Assembly (NCBI GenBank): GCA_032358165.1
Contig: JAALGY010000017.1
Coordinates: 2,356,001 to 2,420,000 of the forward strand
Source of the DNA: Diplosphaera chodatii
Lineage: Eukaryota; Chlorophyta; Trebouxiophyceae; Prasiolales; Stichococcaceae
DNA: 64,000 bases
Direction of reading: 5' to 3'
The notes beneath the pieces were generated by a model, which was not told the origin of the DNA, did not search any database, and saw nothing but the letters and a program-made list of their open reading frames with translations. A program made the translations under genes and the position numbers. This document shows positions 13,801 through 26,471 of the stretch, piece after piece; within the stretch, counting starts at the first letter, position 1; every line of letters starts with the position of its first letter.

Positions 13801-14593
13801 TCACAGCCTGTGAGGCCGGGCAACAAAAATTACTTGCTGCAACCATGATGTGTGTTGACCAGCGAACACATTCAGACTGCAAGCCTGGCACTCAAGTGCT
13901 ATACCCTAATACACAGGTCAAGTATGCAGCATGGGATGCAATCCTCACAGCGTACGCCTACCGGCAGCTGCGTGTCTGGCATGACGCAGCGGTCAATCCT
14001 GCTTTGGCAAGCACAATGTGCAAGGTGCAAAACTGTCTACTTTCTTGCCAACACAAATGTCTGTTCTGTCTTCGTGGCAAATTGACCTGCGCTCGTCTGT
14101 GTGTGTGAGCTCAAGCGCCACCCATCACGTCTTCGCCATTATACCCCGTTGGGGGCTGCACCTTCCTCTGTTGCATGCAGGCGTGTGGCAGGGCATTTGG
14201 TGTGCCGACGGAGTGGCGCATGGGGCCCACGCCGATCCGCTGTCTGGAGGATCACTGCCGCAAGACATTCACAACCGTGCAGGTCAGCGTCTGACGCATG
14301 CATCTGCAGCGATGCAGATGTTCAAGAGCTATTGTAGGCCATCTATGCAGGAATGTCAACTGCGCTGTTCAGGTCAGGTGGTGCCGCAATTTAGGCCCTC
14401 TACTTGCAAGCATGCAATGCCAGTCAAGAGTTTGGACAGACCCACTCTAGACACTTTTGGATGCATGTGACCGTCGTGTCATCCGGTTGCTGCCTATCAC
14501 TCACAGGCCCTGGCGGACCATGCGACCAGCACCAAGCACGCGGCCTCACACGTGCAGTGCCTCAGCTGCAACAGGCTGTGCTGCATCGAATGA
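10831..14593 (+). CDS. RS-domain DEDDy 3'-5' exonuclease, copy B
   Basis: The first exons encode a strongly Arg/Ser/His-rich segment (RRRRSLSSSPTRSP, RTRSPSPRHS, SHHRKRRSPLHH; about 10930-11200), like the RS domains of splicing factors. Then come DVDIMYVPPRF near 12015, the homologue of the equivalent exon in copy A, and exonuclease motif I, MADEVIAIDLEWK, near 12500. Next are DTDKEQDNRVALIQLAS near 12680 and motif II, FVGLGWGSADEKKM, near 13040. The exon LGYPRNQ lies near 13295 and motif III, YAAWDAILTAYAYRQL, near 13930. The C-terminus is a C2H2-like finger split by an intron: CGRAFGV near 14190, CLEDHCRKTFTTVQ near 14255, then ALADH and STKH, and a final CLSC, ending with a TGA at 14591-14593. 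The last splice is in phase. The RS region suggests nuclear speckle or RNA-linked location (inference). The start could be the ATG at 10831 or 10852. Confidence 0.76.
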
Positions 14594-14669
14594 TGCTCAC
14601 ACGCCGACAAGCCAGCAAGCGCCTCAGCTTTGTACAACGTTCTATCTGTGACAATTGCCGTGTTGATCT

Positions 14670-14674
14670 TGTAA
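14670..14674 (+). terminator. Candidate TGTAA polyadenylation signal
   Basis: TGTAA, the usual green-algal polyadenylation element, lies about 77 bases after the stop of exonuclease copy B. Confidence 0.4.
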
Positions 14675-15044
14675 TGGAACATGCATGAGAAGCACCACCC
14701 AGCGGGTGCTGTTTGCAAGGTCGACTAGTAGGACTGCCTTGGTGAGCTCCTACAGTAGATCTGGTCGTTGAGTTTCACTCTGTGTGGAAAAGCCTCTGCA
14801 TCTTGTGTAATCAAGATGACAGCACGCCGTCTATTTCTGCCACAAGCGCCAGTCACTAAGACATCGTTTTATCAGGCAGCTGTCCCGAGGAGACTGCAGC
14901 CCCAGTTAAATTACTTGAGCTGCAAAACTCTTTCACAAGGGTACAGCAGCGTCTCCAAACCATTGGGCACATGCAGTCAAGCCAAGCATTGCCAAGAATC
15001 GCCCAGGTCAGCGGATAAAGCACAGCATAGTAATCAGAATCTGC

Positions 15045-18000
15045 TCAGTAGAGCGCCAGCTTGCCGGCGGTCACTGGCTGGGGCTGCGGCGGCAGTGCAG
15101 GCGCCACCCACTGCATTGGTGGCGGAAGCGGCATAGACTGCTGCCGCTTGGCCGCCTGGCCACCACCTCTCGCCGGCTTGCGCTTCCGCTGCGGCTGCGC
15201 CCAGTCCGAGTCATCGCTGACATCGTCTGCATCTGATTCTCCGTTCTCGGAGTCCGTGGGCTCGCTCAGCGCGTCAAGGTCCACCTCGGGATCATCCGAG
15301 TCGTCGCTGTCAGCATCTGAGGCGTCTGGTGTGCCACCGATGAAGACATCGCTACCATCATCATTGTCTGCTGCTGTCGCAGGGGCAGCGGTGTCACAAT
15401 GCTCTGCAGCCGCTGCAGGGGGCGGGGCAGGCGCAGCATCCAGCACTCTGCCCGGCGCAGCGGCAGGCAAGTCCGAGGCCTCTGCAGCATGTAACGAAAA
15501 CACTTGAAGTCACATGATTCTGATACGTGTGGATGCAAGATTGGGAAAAGCCAGAGTTCCTGCTCTCCGCCAGGGTGCAACTGGCACCGACATGATCAGC
15601 AATACCTGCACCGGGCGCAACTGTCGCAGCCGGCGGCGCCTTATCGTCCTCTTTATCACAGGTGTCGAGGCGTGGGCTGCCGGCCGATGAGTTAGGCAGT
15701 ACTGGCATATGCGACGGTTGTGCAGGAGGTGCGGCGCTGGCCTCAGCAACCGCAGCCTACACAGAGCAATATCCTAGTGAGCACCGAAGTTTCATGACTG
15801 TGGTAGTGCGGTTCAGCTGGAGGAATGTATGCCTGAGAGCAGCTATCTGTCAAGCAGCTGGGAGAGCGGCCAGTTCCAAGCAACAATGTGCAGCTTGCAG
15901 GACAGCTTACCAGCTGCGCGCCACATGAGCTGCGCTTCTGCAGCACGCCACGGCCGGGCTTGCCGCTGCCAGAGCCGCCATCGTCTGGGGGCGGCAGCGA
16001 CTTGATGAAGGCATCGTGCGCCGCCTGCACACGGTTCAGGAGACTGCTGAAATGCCAACGTGCACAAAGCACAGCACCAATGCAACCGGCGGCTCGGGAC
16101 TGTTCCAGTGATGTCATCATCTAGCAGGTTTCTTAATGCCTCACTTACATGACAATTGTAGCCACATGATGAGCGACACTGCATTGCACCCACCTGGTGA
16201 CGCGCCTTAGACCCAAACCCCTGCCACTTTGGCAATGCTGCTTCTTCAGCCCCTTGACCGGGGCTCACCGGCACTGCGCTTGGGTTGACAGGCAACGTCT
16301 CCCGCTGCAAGTCAGCGGATGCTGGCACCCCGCTGCCAATGTCTACATCCATGTCTTCAATGGCATCCGCTCCGACGGTTGCTGCTGACAGCGGCAGCGC
16401 TGCAGTGCCACGAAGTTGCGGTTCCAGCGGAGCTGCGTCTGCCCCTTCCGCTGCAGGGCTGCCCGATGGGCTGCTGTCTGAGATGGCTGGTGACGCGGCC
16501 GCACCAGCAGGAGCAGAGGCTTTCGCCAGCCGGCTGCGCCCTACACCCGCAGAACCCTTTTGTCAGGCGAACCCGTGCGCGTCCAGCCCAACGAGTGCAG
16601 GTGAGGGCACTGTAAAACTCCCAGAGGAGGCTGCCTGGCCCTGCACCCAGTCGTTGCAGGGGCAGGATGCCGCTCGCGCTGCGATGACACACCAGCAGGC
16701 GGCTGCAGGGGAGAGGTCGCGCTGGAGCCCCGGCGGCGGCCGCGGCCACCAGAAGCGGCGCCGCTGTCTGCTGCCCCACCGGCAGATGTCGCCGCAGAGG
16801 TGGTCGGTGACGGCGCATCAGATGGCGCAGGCAAGATGCTTCCTGCATCTCATGCCCAAGCAGCTGGTCACTTCACCGCTGCTCCTGCTCCGATAGGCAC
16901 CGCTTCAAGCAAGTCCGATGGGCAATACTTGGCTGGTTGGGTCTGCAACAGCTTTGTGTCTCGAGACCAACCTGCGGCCAATGACGGGATGTAACGGTGC
17001 GACGGCAGCTCCTCGGCGCACGCGTAGGACTCAAAGGTGAAGCCGTGGCTGCGGTATGTCCTCGGCCGAAGCCACCGCCTGCAGATGACCGCACAACTGG
17101 TCACAATCGGTGGGGTTTTCCATAGCAGCAGCACGAGTCAGCTGGGGTCAGCTGGCTCCGGCCGGCACATAATATCCGCAGGCATGCTGATGCTCAAGCA
17201 GCAACAGGGCCGAACGGGGTTCTTTCGATTCCCACCTGTACCGCTCCCGCGGCAGCATGTGGCCAGGCTCCAGGGGCGCAAGCATGCCGAACCCTGAGGC
17301 AGCCTCCGGGAACGCCATCCGCACTGCTGCAGCTTCAGACACCTGCAGATGTAAGCTTTCAGAATGAGACCCGTTGAAAGCTCCTGGGCATCATGCTCAC
17401 CGAGGGGACTATCAGGCCTCTTGACCTGAAGTCTCGCCTCAACCTGCAGCGTTGGAGAGCATTACCGACCAGCTCGTCGCACGCTCAACAGCAGGAACTG
17501 AGAAGAGTCATGTCCATGTCAAGACGTTGCCCTTGGCGACACACCTCCAGCGTGCCGCCCTCGCCATCAGGCGGCGCTTCAGCCTCCACTGTCGGCGCCC
17601 CTGGCGACCCCGCCATGCGGCCCATCACCCAGGCACCGCCACACCATGCCTGCTCAGCAGCAGAGTCAGGCAGGTGCGCACTGCTGCTGGTGCAACGCAG
17701 CATGTGGCCTGGCGTGCCGCTGCACACTTGCTCTGTGCTGTTCGGCTCAGCTGACAATCATGCAGTAAGACTCATACTCTGATTCAGGCTCTGTGTGAAT
17801 TGATGAGTAATGCCGGCTGAAACACAGAGCTGCATACTTGGGGATCCATGGCTGGTCGTTCCTCTTGCAGGTCAGGGTGGTGACAAGTCACACCTCGACA
17901 GCGCTGCCAGGCTCCATGGTTTCTGCTTTCTTAGTGGGCGCTGAAGCAAGCGGCACCCGCACGCGGACCACAGGATACGGGCTTGTTGTAGCTCGCGAGA

Positions 18001-21000
18001 GCAGCGGCACCCACTCGCGGACCTGCGGGTAACTCAAGTTGCAAACCTGCACTCGATGGCTTCATCTCGGCTGATCCTGGCATGAGACAAGGTCAACCAC
18101 CCTACGAGGCGAGCTGAGTGCACCCTTCCTTTTGTGAGCACTCCTGACTGTGAGATGGCAGTCGGGGCGTTGCGAATGTGGGAACACACCTTGCCGTCTG
18201 CGTGCACGTCGCGTGTTGCTGGGACGCCTGGTGCTGCTGCCGCATTGTCAGCCAGATCAGCAGCTGCTGTGGAAGCACTCTGCATCGGGGGGCTGCCGAA
18301 TGCGGCCACTGCATTCAGCAGTGGCTCTGCCGCAGGGTCTCGGCTGGGGACCCAGTCACGATACTCCACGAGAAACGTCCGTCCGCCCTCCGCCACGCTG
18401 CCCTGCTCAACCTGCAATTATCGAGCCAGCAGCTTGCCGCCGGTACTAACATGCCCGGATTGGTGTTCGTAAAGCGAGACCCTTTCAGTTGTCAACAAAT
18501 TCAATCTCTTTTCTGCAGGAAGCGGCAGGAGCGTTGCCTGGTGTACTTTCAAACACACTGTGAGGTCCGAATGCTGCTGCAGTATATCATCTGACGCCTG
18601 CTTTGAACCATCAATCCGGAATGGCTGACGTACCTGCAGCACGGTGGCAGGCAGCCAGGCGCCGCGCATGCCGATCGTCAGCGGCCGCACTTCAACGGCG
18701 TCACCAGCAGCCAGGCTGTTTGCTGCGGCGCTCCTCGCCACAGGGCCAGCCAGCTCTTCCGCTGCAAGGCCGGCATGCTTGGCGGGCTTCGGAGCCCTCA
18801 AAGGAGCTGCAGCAGCTGGCTGCTCTGCCGCTGGTGGCACATCAGCTGCTGGCGGTACAACGGCTTCCTGCAATCATGCAAGAATAAACTCGCTGCTGTG
18901 GCAGGGAGCAATAAAGCATCGGCACATACCCTCTAGGCTGCTGCCCACCGCATGTTGTGGGCATAGGAACCTACCGGCTGGCCTTGGGGGCTGATGGTCT
19001 GTTCCCAGGCAAAGCCGCGGCGGCGGCCGGCATCCAGAAGAGCCGCCTCCTCTGCTGCTGTCAGCCCGCCGCTGGCACTGCTGCGAGGGTGCGAGGGTGC
19101 CGCCGGCGCAGCATCTCCAGCGCCGGATGCTGCCGTCGCGCCGGGGCCAGAGAGTCTGTCTGCTGCGGCTGGCTCTGGCTGGTGTCGGGACGCGGCAGCC
19201 GCCTCAACCTTCCTCCGCTTGGCAGCAGGCAGGGCTGACACTGCAGATACCGTGGAGAGTTGTGCTGACTCTTAGGCAGATGGCAGCTCCATGGAAGTGG
19301 TTCAGCTTCACGGCACCTGTCAGCATTGCAACGGCCTGCACACACCGTCTGCCAAGGGCTCGTAGATGTGCGTCCAGGCATGCGGTGGCGGCAACATCCA
19401 GGGCTCTGGCTTGGCGGCTGGTTTCGCAGCCTTGGCCGGGGCGGACTTGCGGCGCGCCGCACGCAGCGGTGGACGCCCCCGGGGTACCGGCACCGGTACC
19501 TCGACCACCTCTGGCACATCCAAGCCTGTCAGGCCCTCTCGTGTTGCCTGCAGCAACAACATACCCGAGCGTGTTTCTTGATGGTCTTGACCCAGAAGAC
19601 GTACCGTTATTGCAATGGATATTGCCTGTGCACCAGCTGCCCGTGTTGCGGTGGCTAGGCAATGGACTTTTGCACTTGGTGTGACAGCTGGGCACCTGCT
19701 CGAATGCCTTCAGCACCCTGGTGTAGATGCCCTTGGTGGCGGAGGCGATCGACTGCATGCCGGGCGGGGGGTCCTGCCCGCGGCCGATCGTGGACCAGAT
19801 CGAAGCAGCCGACACCTGCTCATGACCAACACCATCAAGTGGGACAGTCGACTCGCACTGCCTGTCAAACTGCATCTGGCCGGCCGACCAGCACACCATT
19901 TCATCTGCAGGGTGATATGAAGGCGCTCTACACCGCAGATGCTCACAGCACCCCCATACTCTGCAGGCGACGCTGCCGGTCTGCACACCGGTTCGAAGCC
20001 GCCATACGCCATGGTCTGCCGCCACATCCGGTACAGGTCCGCTTCGCGTTGCTTGTGCAGCCGGACCGGCAGCCGCAGCGGGCGGCCATTGCTGGTGTGG
20101 AAGCGCTGCAGGGCCTCCATGAAGGCTGCCTCCTCCGGCGAGGCTGCAGTTGCAGCAATATGCACAGCTGCAGCACGATGTGCACCACTGCCCATGTTGA
20201 AATTGAGCTGCAGGTTCTTGATATGCTGCATCCCAGTAGGTAAGCAACTCAACGATAGCCTGCTAAAGTTGATGAGGCACCTGGTGCGGCAGGAGCGGCA
20301 TGGCCGTTGGGCGGCGCCTCTGCAGCAGCAGGGTCATGGGCGACTCTGCCAAGCGAAGGGTCAGCTGCTCCTCCGTGACTGGGAAGCAGTGTGGACTCTG
20401 CCGCCGCTGCTGCAGATGGTCCCACGTCTTCTGATGTTGGCAGTGGCTGACCCGCTGTTGCATGTGCTCGGTGCGGTAACTTGAGTCGTTGCTGCGCAGC
20501 CCTTGCTGCTGACTGCTGCCTGCGAGCCTTCAGAGATGGCCGCTGATCCGTCCTCTCAGCTTTTGGTTGCATCCCGTCCGCAGCTGACGCAGCTGCCTCG
20601 GCAGGCTGTGGCAGAGCATCATCAGGGGTTGCTGTGCGCAGCAGTGTCGCGGCATGCTGGTGGTTGATCCCCGCTGCCGCTATCTGCTCGACTAAGCCCC
20701 CTCCTGATTGCTGAAGTGCTGCGCAATGGTACCGCATGCACGTCAGGAAGCCTCTCACAGTCTGCACTTACTTCGGTGCCATATATGGTCATGTCTCGCC
20801 ACTAGCACCAAGCCTTTACGCAGCATCATTGGGCATGGACGACAGGTTGTTGCGTTCAGCTCGTCAAGTCTCACCCTGCACACGCTTGGTGTCGATGACA
20901 AATGCACGCGCGTTGGGGCTGTACGCCCCGCCCGGCGTTTGCACCCAGCACACGGTGGTGTCTGCGGTGCCGTGCCACAGCCGCTCGCTGTCATTGGGCA

Positions 21001-21905
21001 GCTCCTCAGTCCCCTGCAGTTGCTCCGGGCATCTTAACGATGCAGCTTGCTGTGCTGATCTCAGCAGACTCACACTCAATAATTGCAGCCACATCGTGCA
21101 TCAACATTGGCGCAAAGGATTGCATTATAGAGACAATACCTGCTTGGGCGGCAGGAACCGAAGGTGCACGGTGTTGCCAGTCACGGCGGTGACCGCCGCC
21201 CGCCAGAACAGCTCTCCTGGATTGGCCTTCTTCCCACGAAACACCGACGCATTGGACGAGGTGCTTGCCACCATCAGCTGATCACCCTCCTGGCACACCA
21301 GCTGCGTGCAGCACATATCGAGGTGTCACAGCATAGGGTGGCAGCGAGAACATGCACCCAGTCTGCTCACACCACATTTCCTTGATGTACCCTGGACACC
21401 TACCGGCGTCTGGGAGTGCAGAAACGGCTTGCCAGATGCCAGCGCACATGCCCAGCATAGCCACTCCTCGCTGTCGGGCACCTCCTCGACGCAGCCTGGG
21501 CACAGCAACGCCACTTGGCGCAGGCCATCTTACAACCTGCTACTGGCTGTTGCAGCAGCCATTGGCAGGTGGTACCAGTGCTCACACAGGAAAGCTGCAG
21601 CACAACGACAATGCGTGCAACTGACTGAACCTTGGCATGCACACGCAGAAGAGCTTCATACAAGGTGCAGGCACGCACTGTAGCCGGTGCAGAGAGCATG
21701 GAATGCTGCCGGACAGGCGTCACAGCATAGCAGCTCGCCACCCTTTCCACAGCCGCCGCAGATCTCCTCGTTCCCGTCGTTGGGCACAACATACTGAGTG
21801 GCCGCCTGGCGGCCCGCCATGTTGCTGGTGTACTGCCAGGGGCTGCGCTGTCTGATATGGCTTGCCGACAAAAAGCTGCGGAATCTTCGGTAGCGGTCAC
21901 GGTCA
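15045..21905 (-). CDS. PHD finger / ARID / Agenet chromatin protein
   Basis: Order from the N-terminus: the PHD finger is split over two exons, ICGGCGKGGELLCCDAC and FHALC near 21700-21790, then CPGC and EEWLCWAC near 21440-21510, giving the C4HC3 ligand set. An Agenet/Tudor-like stretch follows, GELFWRAAVTAVTG and VHLRFLPPKQ near 21140-21230. The ARID DNA-binding domain lies near 20140-19700: FMEALQRFHTSNGRPLRLP, DLYRMW and YGGFEPV, then ASIWSTIGRG and YTRVLKAFE. Next are an AT-hook-like RGRPPLR near 19480, a nuclear localisation-like AAKRRKVE near 19220, a further Agenet-like block (AGDAVEVRPLTIGMRGAWLP near 18680, VEYRDWVP near 18360) and AWCGGAWVMGRM near 17630. The tail is Ala/Pro/Ser-rich and ends in an acidic Asp/Ser run (15340-15210) and a basic QRKRKPARGGG; the stop is at 15045. 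A nuclear chromatin reader or remodelling-complex subunit is inferred. The start lies upstream of 21870 and is not fixed. Confidence 0.75.
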
Positions 21906-22318
21906 AAGTAGCATGCTCATTGCTTCCACGGGATACGTAGCTGCTTCGTCTTGCAGTTGAGGAGCTGCCGGCCGCGGGGATGTGAGCGGCAGCAATAGGC
22001 AGACACGAGTATTTGAACCAAGACCTGTTTCTACTCAGGCCTGTGGGCTGCTTGCGATAGCGCGTATAGAGCTTCTTGCTTGAATGCTTTCTCGTCTGAG
22101 CAGAGCATGACCTGCCGGCGTGCATCTGATGCAGTTGATATGCATGCTCCGTGCAGTACGTGGGGTCTATGACAAAGCATGCATGTCTCGGAATCATCAG
22201 TGGCGGACGACGACCAGCTGGCCACAGCACTGTTGCAGTTTCATGGCAAGCCATCACGGTGTGAGATACACACAATTTGCCTGCATTGGTAGGTTGCCGG
22301 GGCTTCTCGCACTTGGTC
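21906..22318. promoter_or_regulatory. Upstream region shared by the PHD/ARID and F-box genes
   Basis: About 400 bases between a minus-strand and a plus-strand gene that diverge. It may also hold a first exon of the PHD/ARID gene, whose start was not found. No promoter motif stands out. Confidence 0.3.
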
Positions 22319-25300
22319 ATGGCAAGCCAGCATGCAGGCCCTCCAGCCCTTGAGCTGCGCGATGTGGTGGACGCTGTGCTGTCCAAGCTGGACGGGGTGT
22401 CTCTTGCCCGCTCTTGCTGCGTGTGCAAGCTGTGGAACGAAGCAGGGCAGCTGGATCGCTTGTGGCAGACGGCATATGAGTCCGCGGTACAGGGCGCATT
22501 TCAGCGCAACACGCAAGCGCAGTTGCCAGCACTTTTAGAAGGTCTGTTCATCCTGGCATTATCTGACCATAACGTCAATGCCCTCTAAAGAGGGCATACG
22601 CCTGTCACCTCAGACCTACGGGCTGCTGCACTTATACTTGCGCGCAACCCTGCAAGATGCATCCTGCTCTTATGTACAGAGCGATGTGCTTCAAAGCGCG
22701 ATCGGATTGCTCTCCACAACATTTCTTGATATGCTGCAGCTGCTGGCGGCTGGCGAGGCCTGTATAAATGGCATCGCCGCACGGTGCTGAGTCCAAAGGG
22801 CCGCGTGTGGATCGACAACGGCCAGGGCGGCGCGCATGTGCCAGTCAGCGTGGCGCCAACCACCGCGGCAGGTCGCGGCGAAGTGACAGTTGGCAGCCCT
22901 GAAGTCTGTGGCCGTCAGGGACTGCAGGTGCGCACGCTTGGATGCACACGGCATTGAGCATGCAGTCCTTGGGTGCATCATGGGAGCAATGCGGACCCTT
23001 GGGGACATGGCATGTGCAGACGGCAGCGTCTCAGCAGAACTTCACGTGGAGCCCGAATGGCGCGCTGGTGGCTCACACGCTGGTGTACCGCAGCACGGCG
23101 GGTATCCTGGGCAGCAGCATCGCCTCGGCGGTCATGATCGTGAGTGGTTCTGGTCCTGAAAAGTGCTGTGGCCAGCATCTTCGTGCAGCCTCATGTGGCT
23201 GTGGTGCCGGAAACGATTCACTGTACGCAGTCCTCCTGCACACGGGTTGGGCGAGGTGGTTGATCCAAGCAGTTACAGCCTACCATGGCTCCATCCTGCA
23301 AGTGCATGCCGGTCACAACGCCCTGCACCTGCAGGTGGATGTCACCAGCGGGCGGCGGGTGCGGGTGGACCTGGAGGTCCCCTACCCGCCCTTCTACTTC
23401 CACTGGAGCCCGTGCGGCACGCGCCTGGCGATGCTCAGCAACTGGCACCACATGCAGTGCGCACCTGCGATGCCTGAGACACACCCGCATCTGCCATAGT
23501 TTGAGAGGCACATGGCTTGCAGACCGCCACCCGTGCAACATGCAAGGCTGGATGCAGGGTGGCGCTGCGCATCATGGAGGTGCCGCTCGCGGCGTTTGCC
23601 AGCCCCACGCCATTGGAGGACCCACCGCCGCCAAATGTGGTGCTGGCCTCCCTCGGGCGGCCGCTGTTCATATCCTGGCACCCTGATGGCAGCACCATCG
23701 TCCAGGTGAGCTGCACTGAACTCCCGCAGTGTGCTGCACGGCAAGCTGCTAACTCAGGTGACACAACTTGGCAACACCTAGCAACAGATGGGTGTTGCCA
23801 GGTGTGTTGTGCAAGTTATTGAACAACCACACCATGCATCAGTATCATCCAAAAGTGTGGCAAAGCGAGGCCGATGTGTTCTTGCAGGCGGTCAACGGCG
23901 AGAAGTGCAGCTTCTTGGACATTGACTGGGCGCTGGAACAGGGCCAGGGGCGCGAGATTGCCCCCGAGATCGAGGCGCCGGGCAGTGGTATTCCCCAGGA
24001 GTTTGTGCACTCTCTGAAGGCGCCACTGTGGCTGCAGGATGCTGAGGTGACGCCACAATTCATAACACCCCTGACAGCATGCATTGCCGCCGTGTGAGAA
24101 GGTGGCTCTCCATGCATGGGCCCTCAGCAAACAAAGGGCAACGCCGTGTCAATGTCCAGTCCGACACAGATTGCTCGCTCTGCATGTCACTGAAATGGCC
24201 CCACATCTTATTCTTCACGGACTTCTGCAGGAGCGCCATTGGCTGCTGCTGCCTGAGACGGTCACAGAGTGGCCCGGCGTGGAGGCCATGCAAGGGCAAG
24301 TGGTTCTGGTAGCACCGTTCAATCCGCCAGTGACCGACTCCGACGATGACGATGGCCTCTCCAGATACGAGGCACTGGTGTCACGCCCTGTGATGCCAAA
24401 GTGCACGGTGTGTGCTGTAAGCCTGCGTGATTTACTGCTCTGGTGTATCTGCTGATCGGCATCTGTGCCAATGATTGTTGATGTCCTGTAGCATTGCCCT
24501 GGGATAAGGACCCGTGTGTCAAGGGCTGCTGCTGAGCGCTTATCGTGAGTGCAGCTGGGTACCTTCAGCACCACCCAGTCAGATGTGGCATTTGCCGCCA
24601 CCCGCGATGCCTCTGCCATTGCATGGCTCACTGGCCGTCACGAGGTGCACTGCTTGCTAAGTCATGCCGATTTGTGCAGAACACGATCTCTGCAGCAGTG
24701 TGCAGTTTGGTATTGAAAGCATTTCAGGGTCCTGCAAACCAAAAGCAGGTGATCGAAGTCTGCACTTCGATTTGCAGGTGTTTGCTGTGCTGCGGCTGCC
24801 TGGCAACACAGCAGAGGGCCTGCCAGCGTACACAACGCCTTACAGGTGCGGAGTTTGGTACAAGTCGATGTGTGCGAGCCAGCACCTGCTAGCACTGGTT
24901 GAGCCCTGCTTGGTCAGTCGGTGCTTGTTGCCTTGTTACGGATAGACGCCATGCTGCATGCCCTCAATGCCCTCAGCACCATCACCCCTGAGGTACGACA
25001 CTCTACTGCTGCAGGGTCTGGCCAGCAGACGGGATCTTCAAGGCCGTGTCACGCGACGATGTTGTCGGCCGGCCGCCGATCGCAATGCAGTGGTCGCCCA
25101 ATGGCCGCCGGCTGCTGATGCTGCTCATGACTGCCGCCTATGGTGGTGCGCTTCTGCTACGTCACACTAGTCTCTGTGCGAGGCATCACCCGATGGGAGA
25201 GCAAGCGCATCCACCTTTATAACGCTGGTCACTACTCAGCTGTTCCCCAGGCAGTGGCAGAGCCACTGCTGCAGCTTTGTCATAGTTTACAGCATGCCTG

Positions 25301-25928
25301 TTGTCATTGCGCAGGGCCGCAAGGGGTTCAGAAGGTGCAGTGGGTGGTGTGGGAGCTGCTGCCGACTAACGTGTTGGCGTACATGGTTTGCGAGCAGCAT
25401 CACGCTCCCCAGGTCTGGAAACCATGGTCAATATCACCGGTCTTGGCTGCACTGATCTTTTTGACGAGATGAGGATGCTGCCGGAGAGTGCCTTGCAGAC
25501 TGGATTTGAACGTGATGTCGCGCTGCAGGAGTTTGTCCAGAGCCAGGCGTCCTTCTTTGACTCTTATGCCCAGGCTGGCACGCTGTGGGCACCCACATCA
25601 AACGCCTTCTGCTATTCAGCACTGCCCCAGGGTGGGCTGGGCGAATGGCTGGTGGACAAGTCCAGCTTTGCTGCTGCTGGAACACACCAAGATTTCAGAG
25701 CGTACTGCACAAGATACTGACCCCAGTGTGTGCTGCCATGCAGGTGATGAGGACCACCTGCAGTCAGACTTCAGCATCTACGTGCAGCCTGTGCCAGAGT
25801 TGATTATCCTTCCAAAGGAAAACCCTCATCTGTCGTTTGACAAGCCCATCAACGGCGCGATAGTGCCCACTGCACCCCCGCCGGTGCGTGTCGCGCCCGG
25901 CAGGAGTGCTAACTGGTCGCCCTGCTGA
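22319..25928 (+). CDS. F-box protein with beta-propeller-like C-terminal region
   Basis: The ATG at 22319 is followed directly by an F-box: LELRDVVDAVLSKLDGVSLA, CCVCKLW and LDRLWQTAYES (residues about 9-60), continuing as GWRGLYKWHRR near 22755. F-box proteins are substrate receptors of SCF ubiquitin ligases. The following exons carry repeated blade-like strings: FTWSPNGALVAHTL near 23040, FYFHWSPCGTRLAML near 23395, LFISWHPDGSTIVQ near 23665, MQWSPNGRRLLMLLM near 25085 and TLWAPTSNAFCYSAL near 25580. This W-(S/H)P-(N/D)G pattern resembles the DPP-IV N-terminal/TolB-type propeller rather than canonical WD40. The last exon ends with NWSPC and a TGA at 25926-25928. Some middle exons (24.1-24.9 kb) are weakly supported. 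The propeller probably binds the ubiquitination target (inference). Confidence 0.68.
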
Positions 25929-26471
25929 GTCTGAGGGCTGTCCGGCAGAGCGCACCTCGATTGCAGCAGCCCTGCTGTGCCCTTATCACCTGTGTACCAT
26001 CGTGCTGATAATGTGCCCTCTTGGAGGAGACCAGATTGGACGACAGTCAATGTACAGTAAGTTGACGATGCACATCGAATGTCGTCAGGCAGTGCCCTAG
26101 CGTTGTGCAGAACTGATTGGAGAATTGTCCCCTGTACATTGCTTAGTTGCTGTGCAAGGGATCATACTGATGGACCCTCATGCCCAATTAAAAGCAAGCA
26201 GATGCTGCCATGCATGGTGAAGCCCCTCAAGCCTGCTCGGCTTACTTTGCAGCTCATGTCAACTTCACAGAGTGCAGCGCTGACGTGAGGCTCGAGTGCC
26301 TGTCCAGCTCCCCTACTTCGGACCCTGACCACACAGCCACCTGCTCCAATGCCCCTACAGCAACGATCAGGAAAACAGTTGCAGGGGAGTCCCAAGCAGA
26401 CTATCAATAAGCAATCAAGCAAAATCAAAGAGCGAGGACCTCTGACGCAGCACGAGCGTGACAGTAAGAGA
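25929..26471. other. Convergent 3' intergenic stretch
   Basis: About 540 bases between the stops of the converging F-box and pTAC14-like genes. No coding signal, hairpin or repeat was recognised; it probably holds both 3' UTRs. Confidence 0.4.

Noticed and set aside
19985..20005. GGTTCGAAGCC, resembling a tRNA B box
   Set aside because: It lies inside the ARID exon, where it encodes GGFEPV on the minus strand. No acceptor stem or A box surrounds it.
21400..22428. A 342-codon minus-strand frame across the PHD and F-box region
   Set aside because: It runs through the PHD exon in the wrong frame and through the F-box antisense. Composition is that of a shadow frame, with no domain.
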